From Gemmatimonadota bacterium (GTDB lineage Bacteria > Gemmatimonadota > Gemmatimonadetes > Longimicrobiales > Gaopeijiaceae), in the NCBI GenBank assembly GCA_040882465.1, contig JBBEBG010000040.1, positions 1-62,807 of the forward strand: a stretch of DNA of 62,807 nt, in the 5' to 3' direction. The notes below the pieces were generated by a model that was given only the letters and a program-made list of their open reading frames with translations, did no database searches and was not told where the DNA came from. Positions 9,240 through 19,598 of this stretch are shown here, piece by piece (within the stretch, counting starts at the first letter, position 1; each line of letters opens with the position of its first letter). Made by a program: the position numbers and the translations under genes.

Positions 9240-10523
9240 TCAACCCTCCTCGATTCTGTATTGCACGGCCCAGGGCACGCCGAACTCGTCGGGAATCGCG
9301 GCCCAGAATCGATCTCCGCGATGCCACGCGACTCGCGCCTCGTCCGGAAGGTCGATCAATCCCCTGGCGCGCCCTTTCGCGTCCAGAACGATCCATCGCT
9401 GAGGTTCCCCCGGGCGGATCGAAAGGCGTAGCCAGACCGATCCGTCCTGGGCGACCCAGGGATAGGAGAGGGGGAGCTGGAACTCCGGAAAGTCCATGGC
9501 GCCGCGGAGGGCATGGGCGATCGCTTCCCAGTTCGAAGGAGGAGGAGGGGCATCCGCCCCCACAAAAAAGGGAACGAATCCGCCTTCCTCACCTCGAGCC
9601 GCGCGCGCCGCAATCGAGTCCAAGTCGGGTCCCGTGTATGGTGCCGGCCGGTAGTGGAGGATGTTGCTGAAGAGGGTATCGGCCGCCGTCCCGATCCTCG
9701 TGACGCGAACGATTCCTTCTCCCGAAGTCGGCGCGAGCGGTGTTTCCACCGACAGGTACCCATCCTCCCGTGCCTCCCACCAGGGGAGAGTCGTCGGTGG
9801 ATTCGGGACGAAGAACTGCCGCCCGCCCACGTCGATGGTCCCCGCGTTGGCGGACTCCTCCGAAGGGGGCCGCCACATTCGCGGGGGCGGACGTCCGGAC
9901 CAGCCGATCGTGTCCGTCACGGTCCCGGTCACGTCGAAGAGGACGAAGGGGACGGGAATGCTGTCTGTGGGAAGGACCCCTGACGGGGAGGCATTCCGGG
10001 TGTAGGTGATCCTTCCGAGGTACCCGGTGAATTGCCCGTCGGGACGCATGGCCCAGGGGATGACGCCGCCCACACCAGTCGGAAGATGCACGGAGACGCC
10101 GTCCGTTCGTCCCGTGGCCAGGACCCTCCCGCGCCGATCGAAGTGGGTCATGCGGCTGCCGCGCCCTTCCACGGTCCAGACGGTATCTCCGTGGACGCCG
10201 AAACGGGGCGCCGCCGTGAACTCACCCGGACCCTCGCCGCGGCGTCCAATGCGACGGATGATGGCCCCCGCGGGGTCGAAGACCCGGATCTCGGGGACGC
10301 TCGCCTCCACGACGTAGAGGTTGCCGTCCCGGTCCACGTCCATCGCGCTGATCCGTGAGAAGCCGGCACCGGGATCGTCGAGGTCGCCGATGCGAAGTTC
10401 CTCGATGGCGACGAGGCGGGGGAGGTCATCCAGGTGGATGACGGCCCCGGGAGCCGGAGCCGAGCAGCCCGCGCCGGCGATCGCAAAGATTCCCAGGGTG
10501 GCGGCGCGCTTCGATCCCTTCAT
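9240..10523 (-). CDS. 6-bladed beta-propeller lipoprotein coupled to RND operon
   Basis: A 427-residue protein with a short signal and lipobox (GAGC). Blade motifs are clear: AMDVDRDGNLYVVEASVPEIRVFDPAG then IIRRIGRRGEGPGEF, the same hallmark as in the 7971 product. Its ATG overlaps the stop of the second RND gene by 4 bp (ATGA), so it is the last gene of the efflux operon and probably translated by re-initiation. Such a gene is not a standard part of RND systems; it may sense or bind an exported compound, but that is inference. Confidence 0.83.
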   Translation of the reverse strand: MKGSKRAATLGIFAIAGAGCSAPAPGAVIHLDDLPRLVAIEELRIGDLDDPGAGFSRISAMDVDRDGNLYVVEASVPEIRVFDPAGAIIRRIGRRGEGPGEFTAAPRFGVHGDTVWTVEGRGSRMTHFDRRGRVLATGRTDGVSVHLPTGVGGVIPWAMRPDGQFTGYLGRITYTRNASPSGVLPTDSIPVPFVLFDVTGTVTDTIGWSGRPPPRMWRPPSEESANAGTIDVGGRQFFVPNPPTTLPWWEAREDGYLSVETPLAPTSGEGIVRVTRIGTAADTLFSNILHYRPAPYTGPDLDSIAARAARGEEGGFVPFFVGADAPPPPSNWEAIAHALRGAMDFPEFQLPLSYPWVAQDGSVWLRLSIRPGEPQRWIVLDAKGRARGLIDLPDEARVAWHRGDRFWAAIPDEFGVPWAVQYRIEEG

Positions 10524-13500
10524 GGCTTGCCTCCCTTCGCCTCGCCTGCGCCGCCTTTCCGCCTCTCGAAGAGGAAGTAAAGCGCCGGCGTCGTGGTGAG
10601 GACAAAAAGCGTTGAAGAGAGAAGCCCGCCGATGAGGGCGTAAGTCAGTGCATTCCAGATCCGGGCATCGGCGGCCGGCATGAACAGCACCAAGGGGAGG
10701 AGCCCGAGGACGGTCGTCGCCGTCGTCATGAGGATGGGGCGCACCCGCTCGAGGGTCGCCTGCACAATCGCCTGGCCGAGGGGGAGCTCGCCGCGCTCGG
10801 CTCTCACCCGGTTGATGTGATCCACGAGGAGGATGGCGTTGTTCACGACGATCCCTCCCATCATGATAACGCCGATGTAGGCCTCTCTGGTGAAGCTCGT
10901 CCCCACAAAGAAGAAGATCAGAAATACGCCGATCAGCGCCATCGGCACCGCGAGAAGCACGACGAGGGGCTGGCGGATGGACTCGAAGAGGGCCGCCGTC
11001 ACCATGAAGATCAGCCCGAGCGCCACGAAGAGCACCACCATCATCTGCTGTCGCTGGGTGGTCGAGATCAGAAAAGTGCTCGTGTCGCGGAGCGAATAAC
11101 CCGCCGGAAGGACGGTCGCCTCGAGTGCCTGGTCGCGCACCAGGTCTCCGAGGAGCCGGGGGCCCTGGAACTCGTAGCTGACCGAGCGCTCGTACTGCTG
11201 GTCTTCGCGCCGGATGGAGGTGAGGACGCTCCGCTCCCGGAGGGAGATGAGGCTTCCGAGCGGAATCCGAATTCCGCTCGGGGTCGCGACGACGGTCTCG
11301 AGAAGCCCCTCCACGTCCACCTGCCGGAACCCCTCGAGGCGTACGACGAAGTCCACCGGGTCGCCCGCGATCGTGACCCGGCCGCTGTTTGCTCCGCTCC
11401 GCATGAAGGCCTGGATGAGGGACGCGGCCTCGGCGATCGTCACGCCGTACCGGGACGCTACGTCGCGATTGATGTCCGCCACGAACTCGGTGATCCGGTC
11501 CCGTGAAAACTGCGCGGAGGAGTTCGCGTCCACCTCCCGGATCCGGCTCTGGCCGCGGAGCCGGCCGGCCAGGTCCTCCGCGATCTCCGCGAGCCGCTCG
11601 TAGTTGTATCCGAGGATCGTGATCCGGTAGTTGGGCGCCACTCCGCCCGCAGCGTTGCTGAACCCGGGCCCCTGTCCCCGGACCGACATATTCACGCCCG
11701 TGAAGCCCAGGGCGAAGCCGATGACCTGCTCCTGGATCACGAGCGGAACCGCGGTCAGCTCCAGCTCGGGACGGAACCAGACGGTCGTCGAGGAGGTGGA
11801 TGTCGAAGAGGCGGTCCGGATCCGCGACTCGAAGCGCTCCACTTCCGGCATCTGGGCGAGTCGCTCCTCGAAATAGCGAGTCAGCTCGTCAATGCGCTCC
11901 AGGTCCGAGCCCCGCGGCATCGTGACGGTGATTCCCAGCGTCGTGCGCTGGGCGCCCGCGCTCCCTCCCCAGAGCACGCCTCTCACCACGTTCTGATCGA
12001 AGAGCCAATACGTCGCCCCGAAGCAGGCGGCCGCAACGAGAACCGTGACCCATGGAAAACGAAGCGAATAACCGAGGAGCCCCGAGTAAAACTGAACGTA
12101 GAGGGGCTCGCGTCGCGGAGCCGCGGCCCTTGCCGCCGGGGCGGCGAGCGCGCGGTGCCGCCGCATCCCGAGAAGCCGGGCCGCGAGCGCCGGAATAAAG
12201 GTGAAGGCCACGAAGATCGAAGCGATGAGGGTAAGCCCCACGACGATCGCGAGCGGGAGGTAGTAGATGCGTAGCTCTCCCTGCAGATAAAGAAAGGGCA
12301 GGAAGACGATGAGGGTGGTCAGCGTGGAGGCGAAGATCGGAAGGACGACGTCGCGCGCTCCCTTTTCCGCGGCCTGCGCGGGATCCACACCTTCCTGCCA
12401 CTGTCTGAAGATGTTCTCGAGGACGACGATCGAGTTGTCCACGATCAACCCGAAACCGAGCGCCAGCCCCATGAGGGTCAGGATGTTCAGCGTGAGTCCG
12501 CCGAAATAGATGAGGTTCAGCGAGATCAGGATCGAAAAGGCGATCGTCGCGAAGACGATTCCGGCCGTCCGGAAGGACCGGAGGAATAGGAGGAGGACGA
12601 GGAAGATGACGCCCGCCGCGATGAACGCCCGGGTCCGCAGGTCGGTCAGCTGCCGCTCGATTTCCTCGCTCGCGTCGGAAATGAGGATGAGCCGGCTTCC
12701 CGGCGGATTCTGCGCCTCGAGGCCCGCGATTCGGTCCCGGACGATCTCGGAAAGCGCGACCGTATTCGTCCCGTACTCCTTGACGACGCGGAAGCCGACC
12801 GCCGGGCTCCCGCTGATCCGAAAGTGCTGGGTCGGCTCCTGAAACGTGTCTCGTACCTCTCCGACATCCTCTAGCCGCACGGGAGTCGTGCCGACCCCGG
12901 CCTGTGGAAGGGGGAGGGTGGCGGTGCGGAGATCCTCCGCGGTCGTCGGGCGGGAGCGGATCGTGACCACCCACTCCATCTCGCCCTCGCGGACGGCGCC
13001 CACGTCGCGCACCAGGTCCAGATCCCGCACCGCGGCGGCGACCTGCTCCGGCCGGAGCCCGAGGGCGGCGATCTTGTCGGGATCGAGCTCGATCTCGAGG
13101 ACGCGCTGGCTTCCCCCGTCCACCTCGACCCCCGCGACTCCGCGAATCTGGAGGACCTCCGGGACGACGACGCGGTCCAGATGGTCGCGAAGCGCCTCGA
13201 GGAGGAGAGGGCCGGTGAAGGTATAAGAGAGGAACGGCTGCGAGGCCTGCGCCTCGAACTCGCGAGGAACGTACGGCTGAAGTGTGATCGCGCTCACCCC
13301 GTCGGGGAGCGTTTCTTCCAACGAGGCGATTCGCTCCGAGAGGTCCATCCGCGCGAACTCCATGTCCGTGTCGCGCGCGAATCGCACCACGATGTTCGCC
13401 GCCCCCTCGTTCGTCGTCGAGGTGATCCGCTCCACACCCCGGACCTGCTGGATCGAGGCCTCGATCGGAGCGGTGGCGAAGGCCTCCGTCGTCTCGGGGG

Positions 13501-13657
13501 AAGCGCCCTGCCAGCTGAAGGAGAGGGTCAGCTGGGGAAAACTCGCTTCCGGGAGGAGCTCGACCGGAATGTTTCGCCAGGCGGCGATTCCGAGGAGGGC
13601 CACGGAGACGTAGATCATCGCCACCGCGACCGGACGCCGGATGCTCATCCGGATCAC
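10520..13657 (-). CDS. RND efflux inner-membrane transporter (second pump)
   Basis: A 1,045-residue AcrB-superfamily pump of usual length: N-terminal RRPVAVAMIYVSVALLG transmembrane helix, two large periplasmic loops, and TM4 carrying LALGFGLIVDNSIVVLEN. The acidic residue in that motif is part of the proton relay; here it is D-N rather than the D-D of AcrB, as in several other RND branches. A GTG start overlaps the stop of the first pump by 4 bp (GTGA). An ATG three codons downstream is an alternative start. Confidence 0.93.
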   Translation of the reverse strand: MIRMSIRRPVAVAMIYVSVALLGIAAWRNIPVELLPEASFPQLTLSFSWQGASPETTEAFATAPIEASIQQVRGVERITSTTNEGAANIVVRFARDTDMEFARMDLSERIASLEETLPDGVSAITLQPYVPREFEAQASQPFLSYTFTGPLLLEALRDHLDRVVVPEVLQIRGVAGVEVDGGSQRVLEIELDPDKIAALGLRPEQVAAAVRDLDLVRDVGAVREGEMEWVVTIRSRPTTAEDLRTATLPLPQAGVGTTPVRLEDVGEVRDTFQEPTQHFRISGSPAVGFRVVKEYGTNTVALSEIVRDRIAGLEAQNPPGSRLILISDASEEIERQLTDLRTRAFIAAGVIFLVLLLFLRSFRTAGIVFATIAFSILISLNLIYFGGLTLNILTLMGLALGFGLIVDNSIVVLENIFRQWQEGVDPAQAAEKGARDVVLPIFASTLTTLIVFLPFLYLQGELRIYYLPLAIVVGLTLIASIFVAFTFIPALAARLLGMRRHRALAAPAARAAAPRREPLYVQFYSGLLGYSLRFPWVTVLVAAACFGATYWLFDQNVVRGVLWGGSAGAQRTTLGITVTMPRGSDLERIDELTRYFEERLAQMPEVERFESRIRTASSTSTSSTTVWFRPELELTAVPLVIQEQVIGFALGFTGVNMSVRGQGPGFSNAAGGVAPNYRITILGYNYERLAEIAEDLAGRLRGQSRIREVDANSSAQFSRDRITEFVADINRDVASRYGVTIAEAASLIQAFMRSGANSGRVTIAGDPVDFVVRLEGFRQVDVEGLLETVVATPSGIRIPLGSLISLRERSVLTSIRREDQQYERSVSYEFQGPRLLGDLVRDQALEATVLPAGYSLRDTSTFLISTTQRQQMMVVLFVALGLIFMVTAALFESIRQPLVVLLAVPMALIGVFLIFFFVGTSFTREAYIGVIMMGGIVVNNAILLVDHINRVRAERGELPLGQAIVQATLERVRPILMTTATTVLGLLPLVLFMPAADARIWNALTYALIGGLLSSTLFVLTTTPALYFLFERRKGGAGEAKGGKP

Positions 13658-16600
13658 GGGGTCCCCTCCGGCTGGGGGATTGGGGCACCCGACCCGGGGG
13701 CCAGGGAACCCATGGCCACGTCACCCGGAGATGATGCCCCACCCGTGACCGCGCGCCGCGCCTCTTCGACGAGGGAGAAGAGGACCGGAACGACGATCAG
13801 GGTCAGGAGGGTCGCGATTGTGAGCCCCCCGATCACGGCGATGGCGAGGGGAGCCCGGAGGTCCGCGCCTCTCCCGATTCCGAGCGCCATCGGAGTGAGC
13901 CCGAAGACGGTGGTGACCGTGGTCATTACGATGGGGCGGAGCCGGACGCGCCCGGCTTCGAGGATCGCCTGGCGTAGCTCGGAGCCTCGTTCTATCGCCC
14001 GCACGATGAAGTCCACTTTCACGATCGCGTCGTTCACCACGATTCCCACGAGGATCACGATCCCGATGAGGGACATCGTGTTCAGCCCTTCCCCCGTGGC
14101 AAGGAGGGCGAGCACCGCCCCGATGAGGGCGAGGGGAACCGCCGCGAGAATCGTGGCCGGGTGTACGAAGGACTCGAACTGGGCCGCCAGGATCATGTAA
14201 ACGAGGACCAGGGCGAGCCCGAAGGCGAAGGCGAGGTCACGGAAGGAGCGCACCATCTCTTCGTTCTCCCCTCCTACCTCGACCCGGAGCTCGCGGGGGG
14301 GCGGGTCGGCGGCGATCGCGGCTTCGACCTCGGCGATGGCGCCGTCCAGCCCGCCGGATCGCACGTCCGCGAGGACGGCCACCAACCGCCCCTGGTCCTC
14401 CCGGCGGATCTCCGCGGGGCCGGCGGACATCTGTACGTTCACGACCTCGCGGAGGGGAACGTCTTCCACTTCGAGCCGCTCCACGGTCGCCACATCGTAC
14501 CGGAGCGAGTCGGGGAGCTGCACCATGATGGGAATCCGGCGGTCGAAGGCGACGAACTCCGAGGCTTGAAGCCCGCGCATCCCGTTCTCCACGGCCGTCG
14601 CGACGGCCCCGGACTGCAGGCCGTAACGCGCGACGTCGTCGCGCCGAATCCGCACCTCCACCTGGGGGTGGCCTCGACCGGACCCGACGCGGACATTCGC
14701 GACCCGATCCGCGTCGTGGAGTCCTGCCTGCAGGCGGCCGGCGTACGCGAAGGCCGCGTCCAGGTCCTCAGAGCGGATCCGGACCGCGATGTCCGCTTCG
14801 GACCCGCCCAGGATCTGTCCGAGCGCCGTGGCCTGTCCGGTGAGGATCGTGACCGTCGCATCTGGGGCCGCGTTCTCTAATCGGTCGCGAAGGCGCTCGA
14901 CTGCGGGGTCGCTCTCGCTTCCTTCGCTCAGGCGCACCTGGAAACGGGCGGTGTGGAGCCCGCTCGCGTCGTCCGAAGTGGCGAATCGGCGAACGTCGCG
15001 CCCCACGGTGCCGAACACGGCCTCGACCTCGGCGTCGGCGAGGAGGACGGCCTCGATCGCGCGTGCCACCTCGTCGGTTCGCTCCAGAGCGGTCCCTTCC
15101 GAAAGTTCGAGCCCCACCTCGAACCCTCCCTGGTCCACGCGCGGGAGGAGGTCGCGGTCGAGTGTCGCGGCGGCGAGCGCGGTGACTCCGAGCACGAGAG
15201 CCGACACGCCGAGCACGACGGCGCGGTGGTCGAGCGACCATTCGAGAAGGCGGTGATACCGGGCCGCGAAGCCGTCGAAGGCGCGGTCGAAGGCCCGCAG
15301 CGGGGTTCGGAAGACCCGTGAGGCACCGCGCTGGAGTCCTCCCCACCAGAATCGGATGAGCTCGCGTCCGAGTGCGCGCAGCCATCCGAGAACCCAGGCC
15401 GGGAATCGCGCGACGATCCGCGCGCTCCAACCGACCGTCGCGAAAAAACGCGGCGGCATGGGTCCCGGTCGGAGTGGGCCGGGGGCTCTTGTTTCCGGAG
15501 CGGCTCCGACCCTGAAACGGGCGGCGATCGCGGGAAGGAGCGTCAGAGCCACGAGGAGCGAGACGAGGAGGGAAAAGGCGACCGCCAGGGAGAGGTCGCG
15601 GAAGAGCTCGCCCGCCACTCCTTCCACGTAGATGATCGGCAGGAAGACCGCAATCGTCGTGAAGGTCGCCGCCGCGATCGCGCGGGAGACCTCTTCGGCG
15701 CCCCGTTCCGCCGCTTCGATCGCGCCCGCTCCGCTCTCCCGGTGCCGGAAAACGTTCTCGAGGACGATGATCGAGTTGTCCACGAGCATCCCGACGCCGA
15801 GAGCGAGCCCGCCCAGGCTCATGATGTTGAGCGACACCCCGAAGGCGTCCATGAGTGCGAAGGTCCCGACGACCGAGATCGGGATCGCGAGGGCCACGGC
15901 CACCGGGTAGCGGGGCTCCCGGAGGAAGAGGAAGAGGACGAGGAAGGCGAGGATTCCCCCGAAGATCAGGGCCGAGACGACGTTGTTGATCGAGTCGGAG
16001 ATGAAGCCGGCCTGCGCCTGCGCCACGTCCACGGAGACCTCGGGAAACTCGGCGCGGAGGAGCTCCAGCACCTCCTCCACGAGGGCGGTGACTTCCACGG
16101 TGTTCGCCCCCGCCTCCTTGAACACCATCAACCCGACCGCTTCGCGCCCGTTGTAGCGGGCGAGCGACTCCCGGTCCGCGAACCCGTCCTCGACCCGCCC
16201 GATATCCCGCACCCGGACGGTCCGCGACGCACCCGACGTCAACGTATGCTGGGCGACGACGACGTCCTCGATTTCCGCGACGTCCAGGAATTCCCCGAGG
16301 GTCCGCATGGGAAAGCGGGTCCGCCCCTCGAGGATCGTCCCCCCGGATCCGGCGCGATTCGCCTGATCCACCGCCTGTCCCACCTGCGCGATCGAAAGCT
16401 CGTACGCTTCGAGGAGGGTCGCGTCCACCTCCACGACGATCTCCCGGTCGAGTCCCCCCGCGACCTGTGCCTGGGCCACCCCGTCCACCTGCTCCAGGCG
16501 CCGCCGGAAGACGTTCTCCGCGAGCTCCTTCGTCTCCCAGAGGTCGTCGCCCGCGACCGAGAGGATCATGATCGGGTCGGAGCGCGGGTCCACCCGGAGG

Positions 16601-16983
16601 ATCTGGGGGCGCTGGGGAAGCTCCGGGAGCGAGCCGCGCACCTGGTCGAGCCGTTCCCGAACGTTCAGCATCGCGAAGTCCATGTTCGTCCCCCACGCGA
16701 ATCGCAAGGTGACGAGGCTCACGCCTTCGCGGGAGATCGAGGTCACCCGTTCCGCGCCGGGGGTCGTGCCGACCGCCCCTTCGATCCGTTCGGTTACGAG
16801 CCGCTCCACCTCCGCGGGGGCAACCTCCGGATACGAGGAATAGATGACGATGCGTGGATAACTGACATCGGGGAGGAGGTCTATGGGGAGGCGCGTGAAG
16901 GAGATCGCCCCGAGGAGGATGACCGCCAGGAACAACATCGAGACCGCCACCGGCCGGCGGACCGACAGTCGCGAGAGAGCCAC
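13654..16983 (-). CDS. RND efflux inner-membrane transporter (first pump)
   Basis: A 1,109-residue AcrB-superfamily protein, different from the pump encoded next to it. It begins RLSVRRPVAVSMLFLAVILLG and has LALGVGMLVDNSIIVLEN in TM4. A longer segment between TM6 and TM7 (about residues 500-570) explains the extra length. It starts with GTG 3 bp after the TolC-like gene. Two unlike pumps in one operon recall MdtBC, where the pumps form a mixed trimer; whether that happens here is unknown. Confidence 0.93.
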   Translation of the reverse strand: MALSRLSVRRPVAVSMLFLAVILLGAISFTRLPIDLLPDVSYPRIVIYSSYPEVAPAEVERLVTERIEGAVGTTPGAERVTSISREGVSLVTLRFAWGTNMDFAMLNVRERLDQVRGSLPELPQRPQILRVDPRSDPIMILSVAGDDLWETKELAENVFRRRLEQVDGVAQAQVAGGLDREIVVEVDATLLEAYELSIAQVGQAVDQANRAGSGGTILEGRTRFPMRTLGEFLDVAEIEDVVVAQHTLTSGASRTVRVRDIGRVEDGFADRESLARYNGREAVGLMVFKEAGANTVEVTALVEEVLELLRAEFPEVSVDVAQAQAGFISDSINNVVSALIFGGILAFLVLFLFLREPRYPVAVALAIPISVVGTFALMDAFGVSLNIMSLGGLALGVGMLVDNSIIVLENVFRHRESGAGAIEAAERGAEEVSRAIAAATFTTIAVFLPIIYVEGVAGELFRDLSLAVAFSLLVSLLVALTLLPAIAARFRVGAAPETRAPGPLRPGPMPPRFFATVGWSARIVARFPAWVLGWLRALGRELIRFWWGGLQRGASRVFRTPLRAFDRAFDGFAARYHRLLEWSLDHRAVVLGVSALVLGVTALAAATLDRDLLPRVDQGGFEVGLELSEGTALERTDEVARAIEAVLLADAEVEAVFGTVGRDVRRFATSDDASGLHTARFQVRLSEGSESDPAVERLRDRLENAAPDATVTILTGQATALGQILGGSEADIAVRIRSEDLDAAFAYAGRLQAGLHDADRVANVRVGSGRGHPQVEVRIRRDDVARYGLQSGAVATAVENGMRGLQASEFVAFDRRIPIMVQLPDSLRYDVATVERLEVEDVPLREVVNVQMSAGPAEIRREDQGRLVAVLADVRSGGLDGAIAEVEAAIAADPPPRELRVEVGGENEEMVRSFRDLAFAFGLALVLVYMILAAQFESFVHPATILAAVPLALIGAVLALLATGEGLNTMSLIGIVILVGIVVNDAIVKVDFIVRAIERGSELRQAILEAGRVRLRPIVMTTVTTVFGLTPMALGIGRGADLRAPLAIAVIGGLTIATLLTLIVVPVLFSLVEEARRAVTGGASSPGDVAMGSLAPGSGAPIPQPEGTP

Positions 16984-16986
16984 CGC

Positions 16987-18390
16987 TTACCGAGCCTCGG
17001 GCGTCGGGACCGGCGCTCCCAGCGCGCGCTCGAGTTGAATCAGGGCGCGCTCGAAGGCGTAGCGGGCCTGGAGAACCTGGCGGAGCGCGTTCGCCGAGGC
17101 TTCCGCGCTGTTCTGGAGGTCGAGGTAGTCCACCCGCCCGAGCCGGAAGTATTCCTGCTGGAGCTCGAGCCTCTCCGCAGCGAGCTCCGCGCGCCGCTCC
17201 TGGAGGCGGAGGGTGCGGTACTGGTTTTCGAGCTCCACGAGGAGGCGGCGGGCCTCTTCCCGGATCGAAAGGCCCGTCGCCCGAAGGGCTTCCTCGGCAT
17301 TTCGCACGTCGAGCTCAGTTCGGCGCACTTCGTTCTGGCGGGTGAACCAGGTGCCGATGTCCGGGAAGGAAATCGTGAGGCCGAATCTCCGGCTCCAATC
17401 CGCGTCGGGGAGCGGTTGGAGGAAACCGCTTCCCGATTCCCGCGAGATCTCCTGGCGGTCGGTGCTCGCGAACAGAGAAAAGGTCGGAAGCCAGGTAGAC
17501 CGCGCGAGGGGAATTCCGACCTCCCGGTCGGCCAGGGTGTAGCGGGCCTGCCGGACCGCGGGTCCGGACTCGCCGGCGGCTTCGACGAGTGCTTCCTGGT
17601 CCAGAACGGCCGGATCGAAGAGCCGAAGGGGTTCCGGGACGATCTCGAATTCGCCGAGCGAGTCGTCCCCGATTCGGTTCCGGAGCTGGAGGTGGATCGT
17701 GGCGAGATTCGTCCGGCTCTGTTCGAACTCGTTTTCCTGTGTGACCACGTCGAGCTCGGCCTCGAGGAGCTCCACTCGGTCGGCGAGCCCGAGCCGAAAG
17801 CGCTGATCCGTGAGCCCCGCGAGCGCGCGCCGCACCTCCAGGAGCGTTTCCTCCAGGGCGCGCGCCTCGAGCCGTTCCTGGGCATCGAGGAAGTTCAGTC
17901 GGATGTCGAGGGCCAGGATCTCCCCCTGATCGCTCAGCTGGGCAAGACGATTCTCCGCGCGCAGTCGGTTGGCTCGCCGCTCGAAATAGTCGCCGAGCGC
18001 GACACTCCAGTTGAGCTGAAGTCGCTGCGAGGACGTTGCGGACTGGACCATTCGAAAGTCCGGATTCGCGATCGGATTTCCAAAGATGTCCGTCGAAACC
18101 GCGGTCCGGTTCCACTGCATGTTGGTGTTGAGGACGGACACCGAGAGCTGTGGGAAGAAGCCGAGCCAGAAGCTCCGACCCTCGATCTCGTTCAGCTCGA
18201 TGTTGTTCACCTCCTGGCGGTACGCGGGGTTGTTCGCCGTCGCGCGGGTGATCGCTTCGTCGAGGGTGAGCCGCGCGGGCGGACCCGCAGCGACCTGACC
18301 GGAGACTGCCATCGGAAGGAGCGCCGCGAGCGCGAGTGCGGCGGCCCAGGCCGCGGCGGCGAAGCGCCCCGGCCACGTCCCGGCCGTCAC
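16987..18390 (-). CDS. TolC-family outer-membrane channel
   Basis: About 467 residues, all alpha-barrel/coiled-coil in character, with the family start LTLDEAITRATANNPAYRQ and repeated LQERRAELAAERLELQQEYFRLGRVDYLDLQNS. I chose the GTG at 18390, which overlaps the adaptor stop by 4 bp (GTGA) and is followed by a signal peptide ending VSGQ. Together with the adaptor and pumps it would form a complete trans-envelope channel. Confidence 0.9.
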   Translation of the reverse strand: MTAGTWPGRFAAAAWAAALALAALLPMAVSGQVAAGPPARLTLDEAITRATANNPAYRQEVNNIELNEIEGRSFWLGFFPQLSVSVLNTNMQWNRTAVSTDIFGNPIANPDFRMVQSATSSQRLQLNWSVALGDYFERRANRLRAENRLAQLSDQGEILALDIRLNFLDAQERLEARALEETLLEVRRALAGLTDQRFRLGLADRVELLEAELDVVTQENEFEQSRTNLATIHLQLRNRIGDDSLGEFEIVPEPLRLFDPAVLDQEALVEAAGESGPAVRQARYTLADREVGIPLARSTWLPTFSLFASTDRQEISRESGSGFLQPLPDADWSRRFGLTISFPDIGTWFTRQNEVRRTELDVRNAEEALRATGLSIREEARRLLVELENQYRTLRLQERRAELAAERLELQQEYFRLGRVDYLDLQNSAEASANALRQVLQARYAFERALIQLERALGAPVPTPEAR

Positions 18391-19598
18391 CTTCCGGGCC
18401 TCCCGCCCGCCAGGAAAACGTTGTCCACGAGCCGGACCGGGGTGTCGTGCGCGAGATAGTGGTGCCCGTCCACGAGGACGACCTCCCCCGGTTCGAGCAT
18501 GAAGGTCTCCTCGTGGGCCACGATCTCGATGAATCGTTCGTTTCGCTGCCCCGTGGTCACGTAGCGCCACTCGGCGATCCCCTCGCCGCGGTCGTTCAGA
18601 TTGCGCGCCATGAAGACGATCTGGCGGCGATTGGCTCCGGAGTTCCGGTCGAGGATCGCTTCGCGGGGAACGAGGATGCGGTCGGGGAGGGACTCCGCGT
18701 CGAGTCGCGCTTCGGCGTACATCCCTGGGAGGACGCGCCCCCCAGGATTCGGGAGGACGAGGGTGACTCGCCCCATCCCTCCCGCCTCTCGGTCCACGAG
18801 GGGATTCACGGACTCGATTCGCGCGGTGAAGCGTTCGCCCGGGAGGGCCGAAAACTGAACCTCCGCGCTGCGCCCGGCGGAAAGGGAAGGGAGCCCGGAC
18901 TCGAGAACCCCCACCTGGATCCGGATCGGGTCGAGCTGGACGAGCGTGAGCACTTCGGCGCCCGCCCCCAGGTATTGTCCTTCGACGGCTTTGAGATCGG
19001 CCACCCGCCCCGAGAATGGGGCCGTCACTCGGGTGAGCTCCATCTCCACCTCGGCTCGCCTCAGGCGCGACTCCGCCGCGACGATCCCGACCTGGAGCCG
19101 GATGTTTTGCTCGCGTTGTGCGAGGACCCCCGGATCGTCCACGGGCCCGCCCGCCAGCATCCGCGCCTGAAAGTCGTTTTTCCGAAGCGTCAGGTCCGCT
19201 CTCGCCTCGGAAAGCTCGAGGGCCGCTTCGAGGGTGTCGAGCTGAATGAGAACTTCGCCCGCAGCCACGAAGTCGTTTTCGCGGACGAAGACGCCTTCCA
19301 CGACGCCGGCGCGGCGCGTCGCGACCGTGCTTCGCCGGTAGGCCTCCGCGGTTCCGGAGCCGGCCACCTGGATCCAGAGCGTGTCACGCACGACCTCCAC
19401 ACCCTGGACGGCTTGCGCCCCCTGGAAGAGCTGCGGCTCCGCGACAGCGACGCCCTCGGTCGAGGGAGGAGGTGTGGCGGAGGAGGTACCTCCCGCGCCG
19501 GAGTCTTCGCCGAGAAGGCGCCATGCGACGGCGCCCCCGACTCCCGCGAAGATGACTCCGACGGTGAGGAGGCTCAGGACGCCTCGGGAAAGCTTCAT
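18387..19598 (-). CDS. RND periplasmic adaptor (membrane fusion protein, HlyD/AcrA-like)
   Basis: About 403 residues: an N-terminal hydrophobic anchor (VLSLLTVGVIFAGVGGAVAW), a lipoyl-like half (GVVEGVFVRENDFVAAGEVLIQLD), a coiled-coil hairpin, the returning half (TAPFSGRVADLKAVEGQYLGAGAEVLTL) and a beta-barrel. It is first in the operon, followed by TolC-like channel, two pumps and a propeller lipoprotein with overlaps or gaps of at most 3 bp. An in-frame start at 19658 is possible but would put 20 polar residues before the anchor. Confidence 0.9.
   Translation of the reverse strand: MKLSRGVLSLLTVGVIFAGVGGAVAWRLLGEDSGAGGTSSATPPPSTEGVAVAEPQLFQGAQAVQGVEVVRDTLWIQVAGSGTAEAYRRSTVATRRAGVVEGVFVRENDFVAAGEVLIQLDTLEAALELSEARADLTLRKNDFQARMLAGGPVDDPGVLAQREQNIRLQVGIVAAESRLRRAEVEMELTRVTAPFSGRVADLKAVEGQYLGAGAEVLTLVQLDPIRIQVGVLESGLPSLSAGRSAEVQFSALPGERFTARIESVNPLVDREAGGMGRVTLVLPNPGGRVLPGMYAEARLDAESLPDRILVPREAILDRNSGANRRQIVFMARNLNDRGEGIAEWRYVTTGQRNERFIEIVAHEETFMLEPGEVVLVDGHHYLAHDTPVRLVDNVFLAGGRPGR

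Noticed and set aside
15742-18459. A 905-codon plus-strand open frame
   Set aside because: It lies antisense to the TolC-like and RND genes, is rich in charged low-complexity residues, and has no domain pattern. It is a by-product of high GC content.
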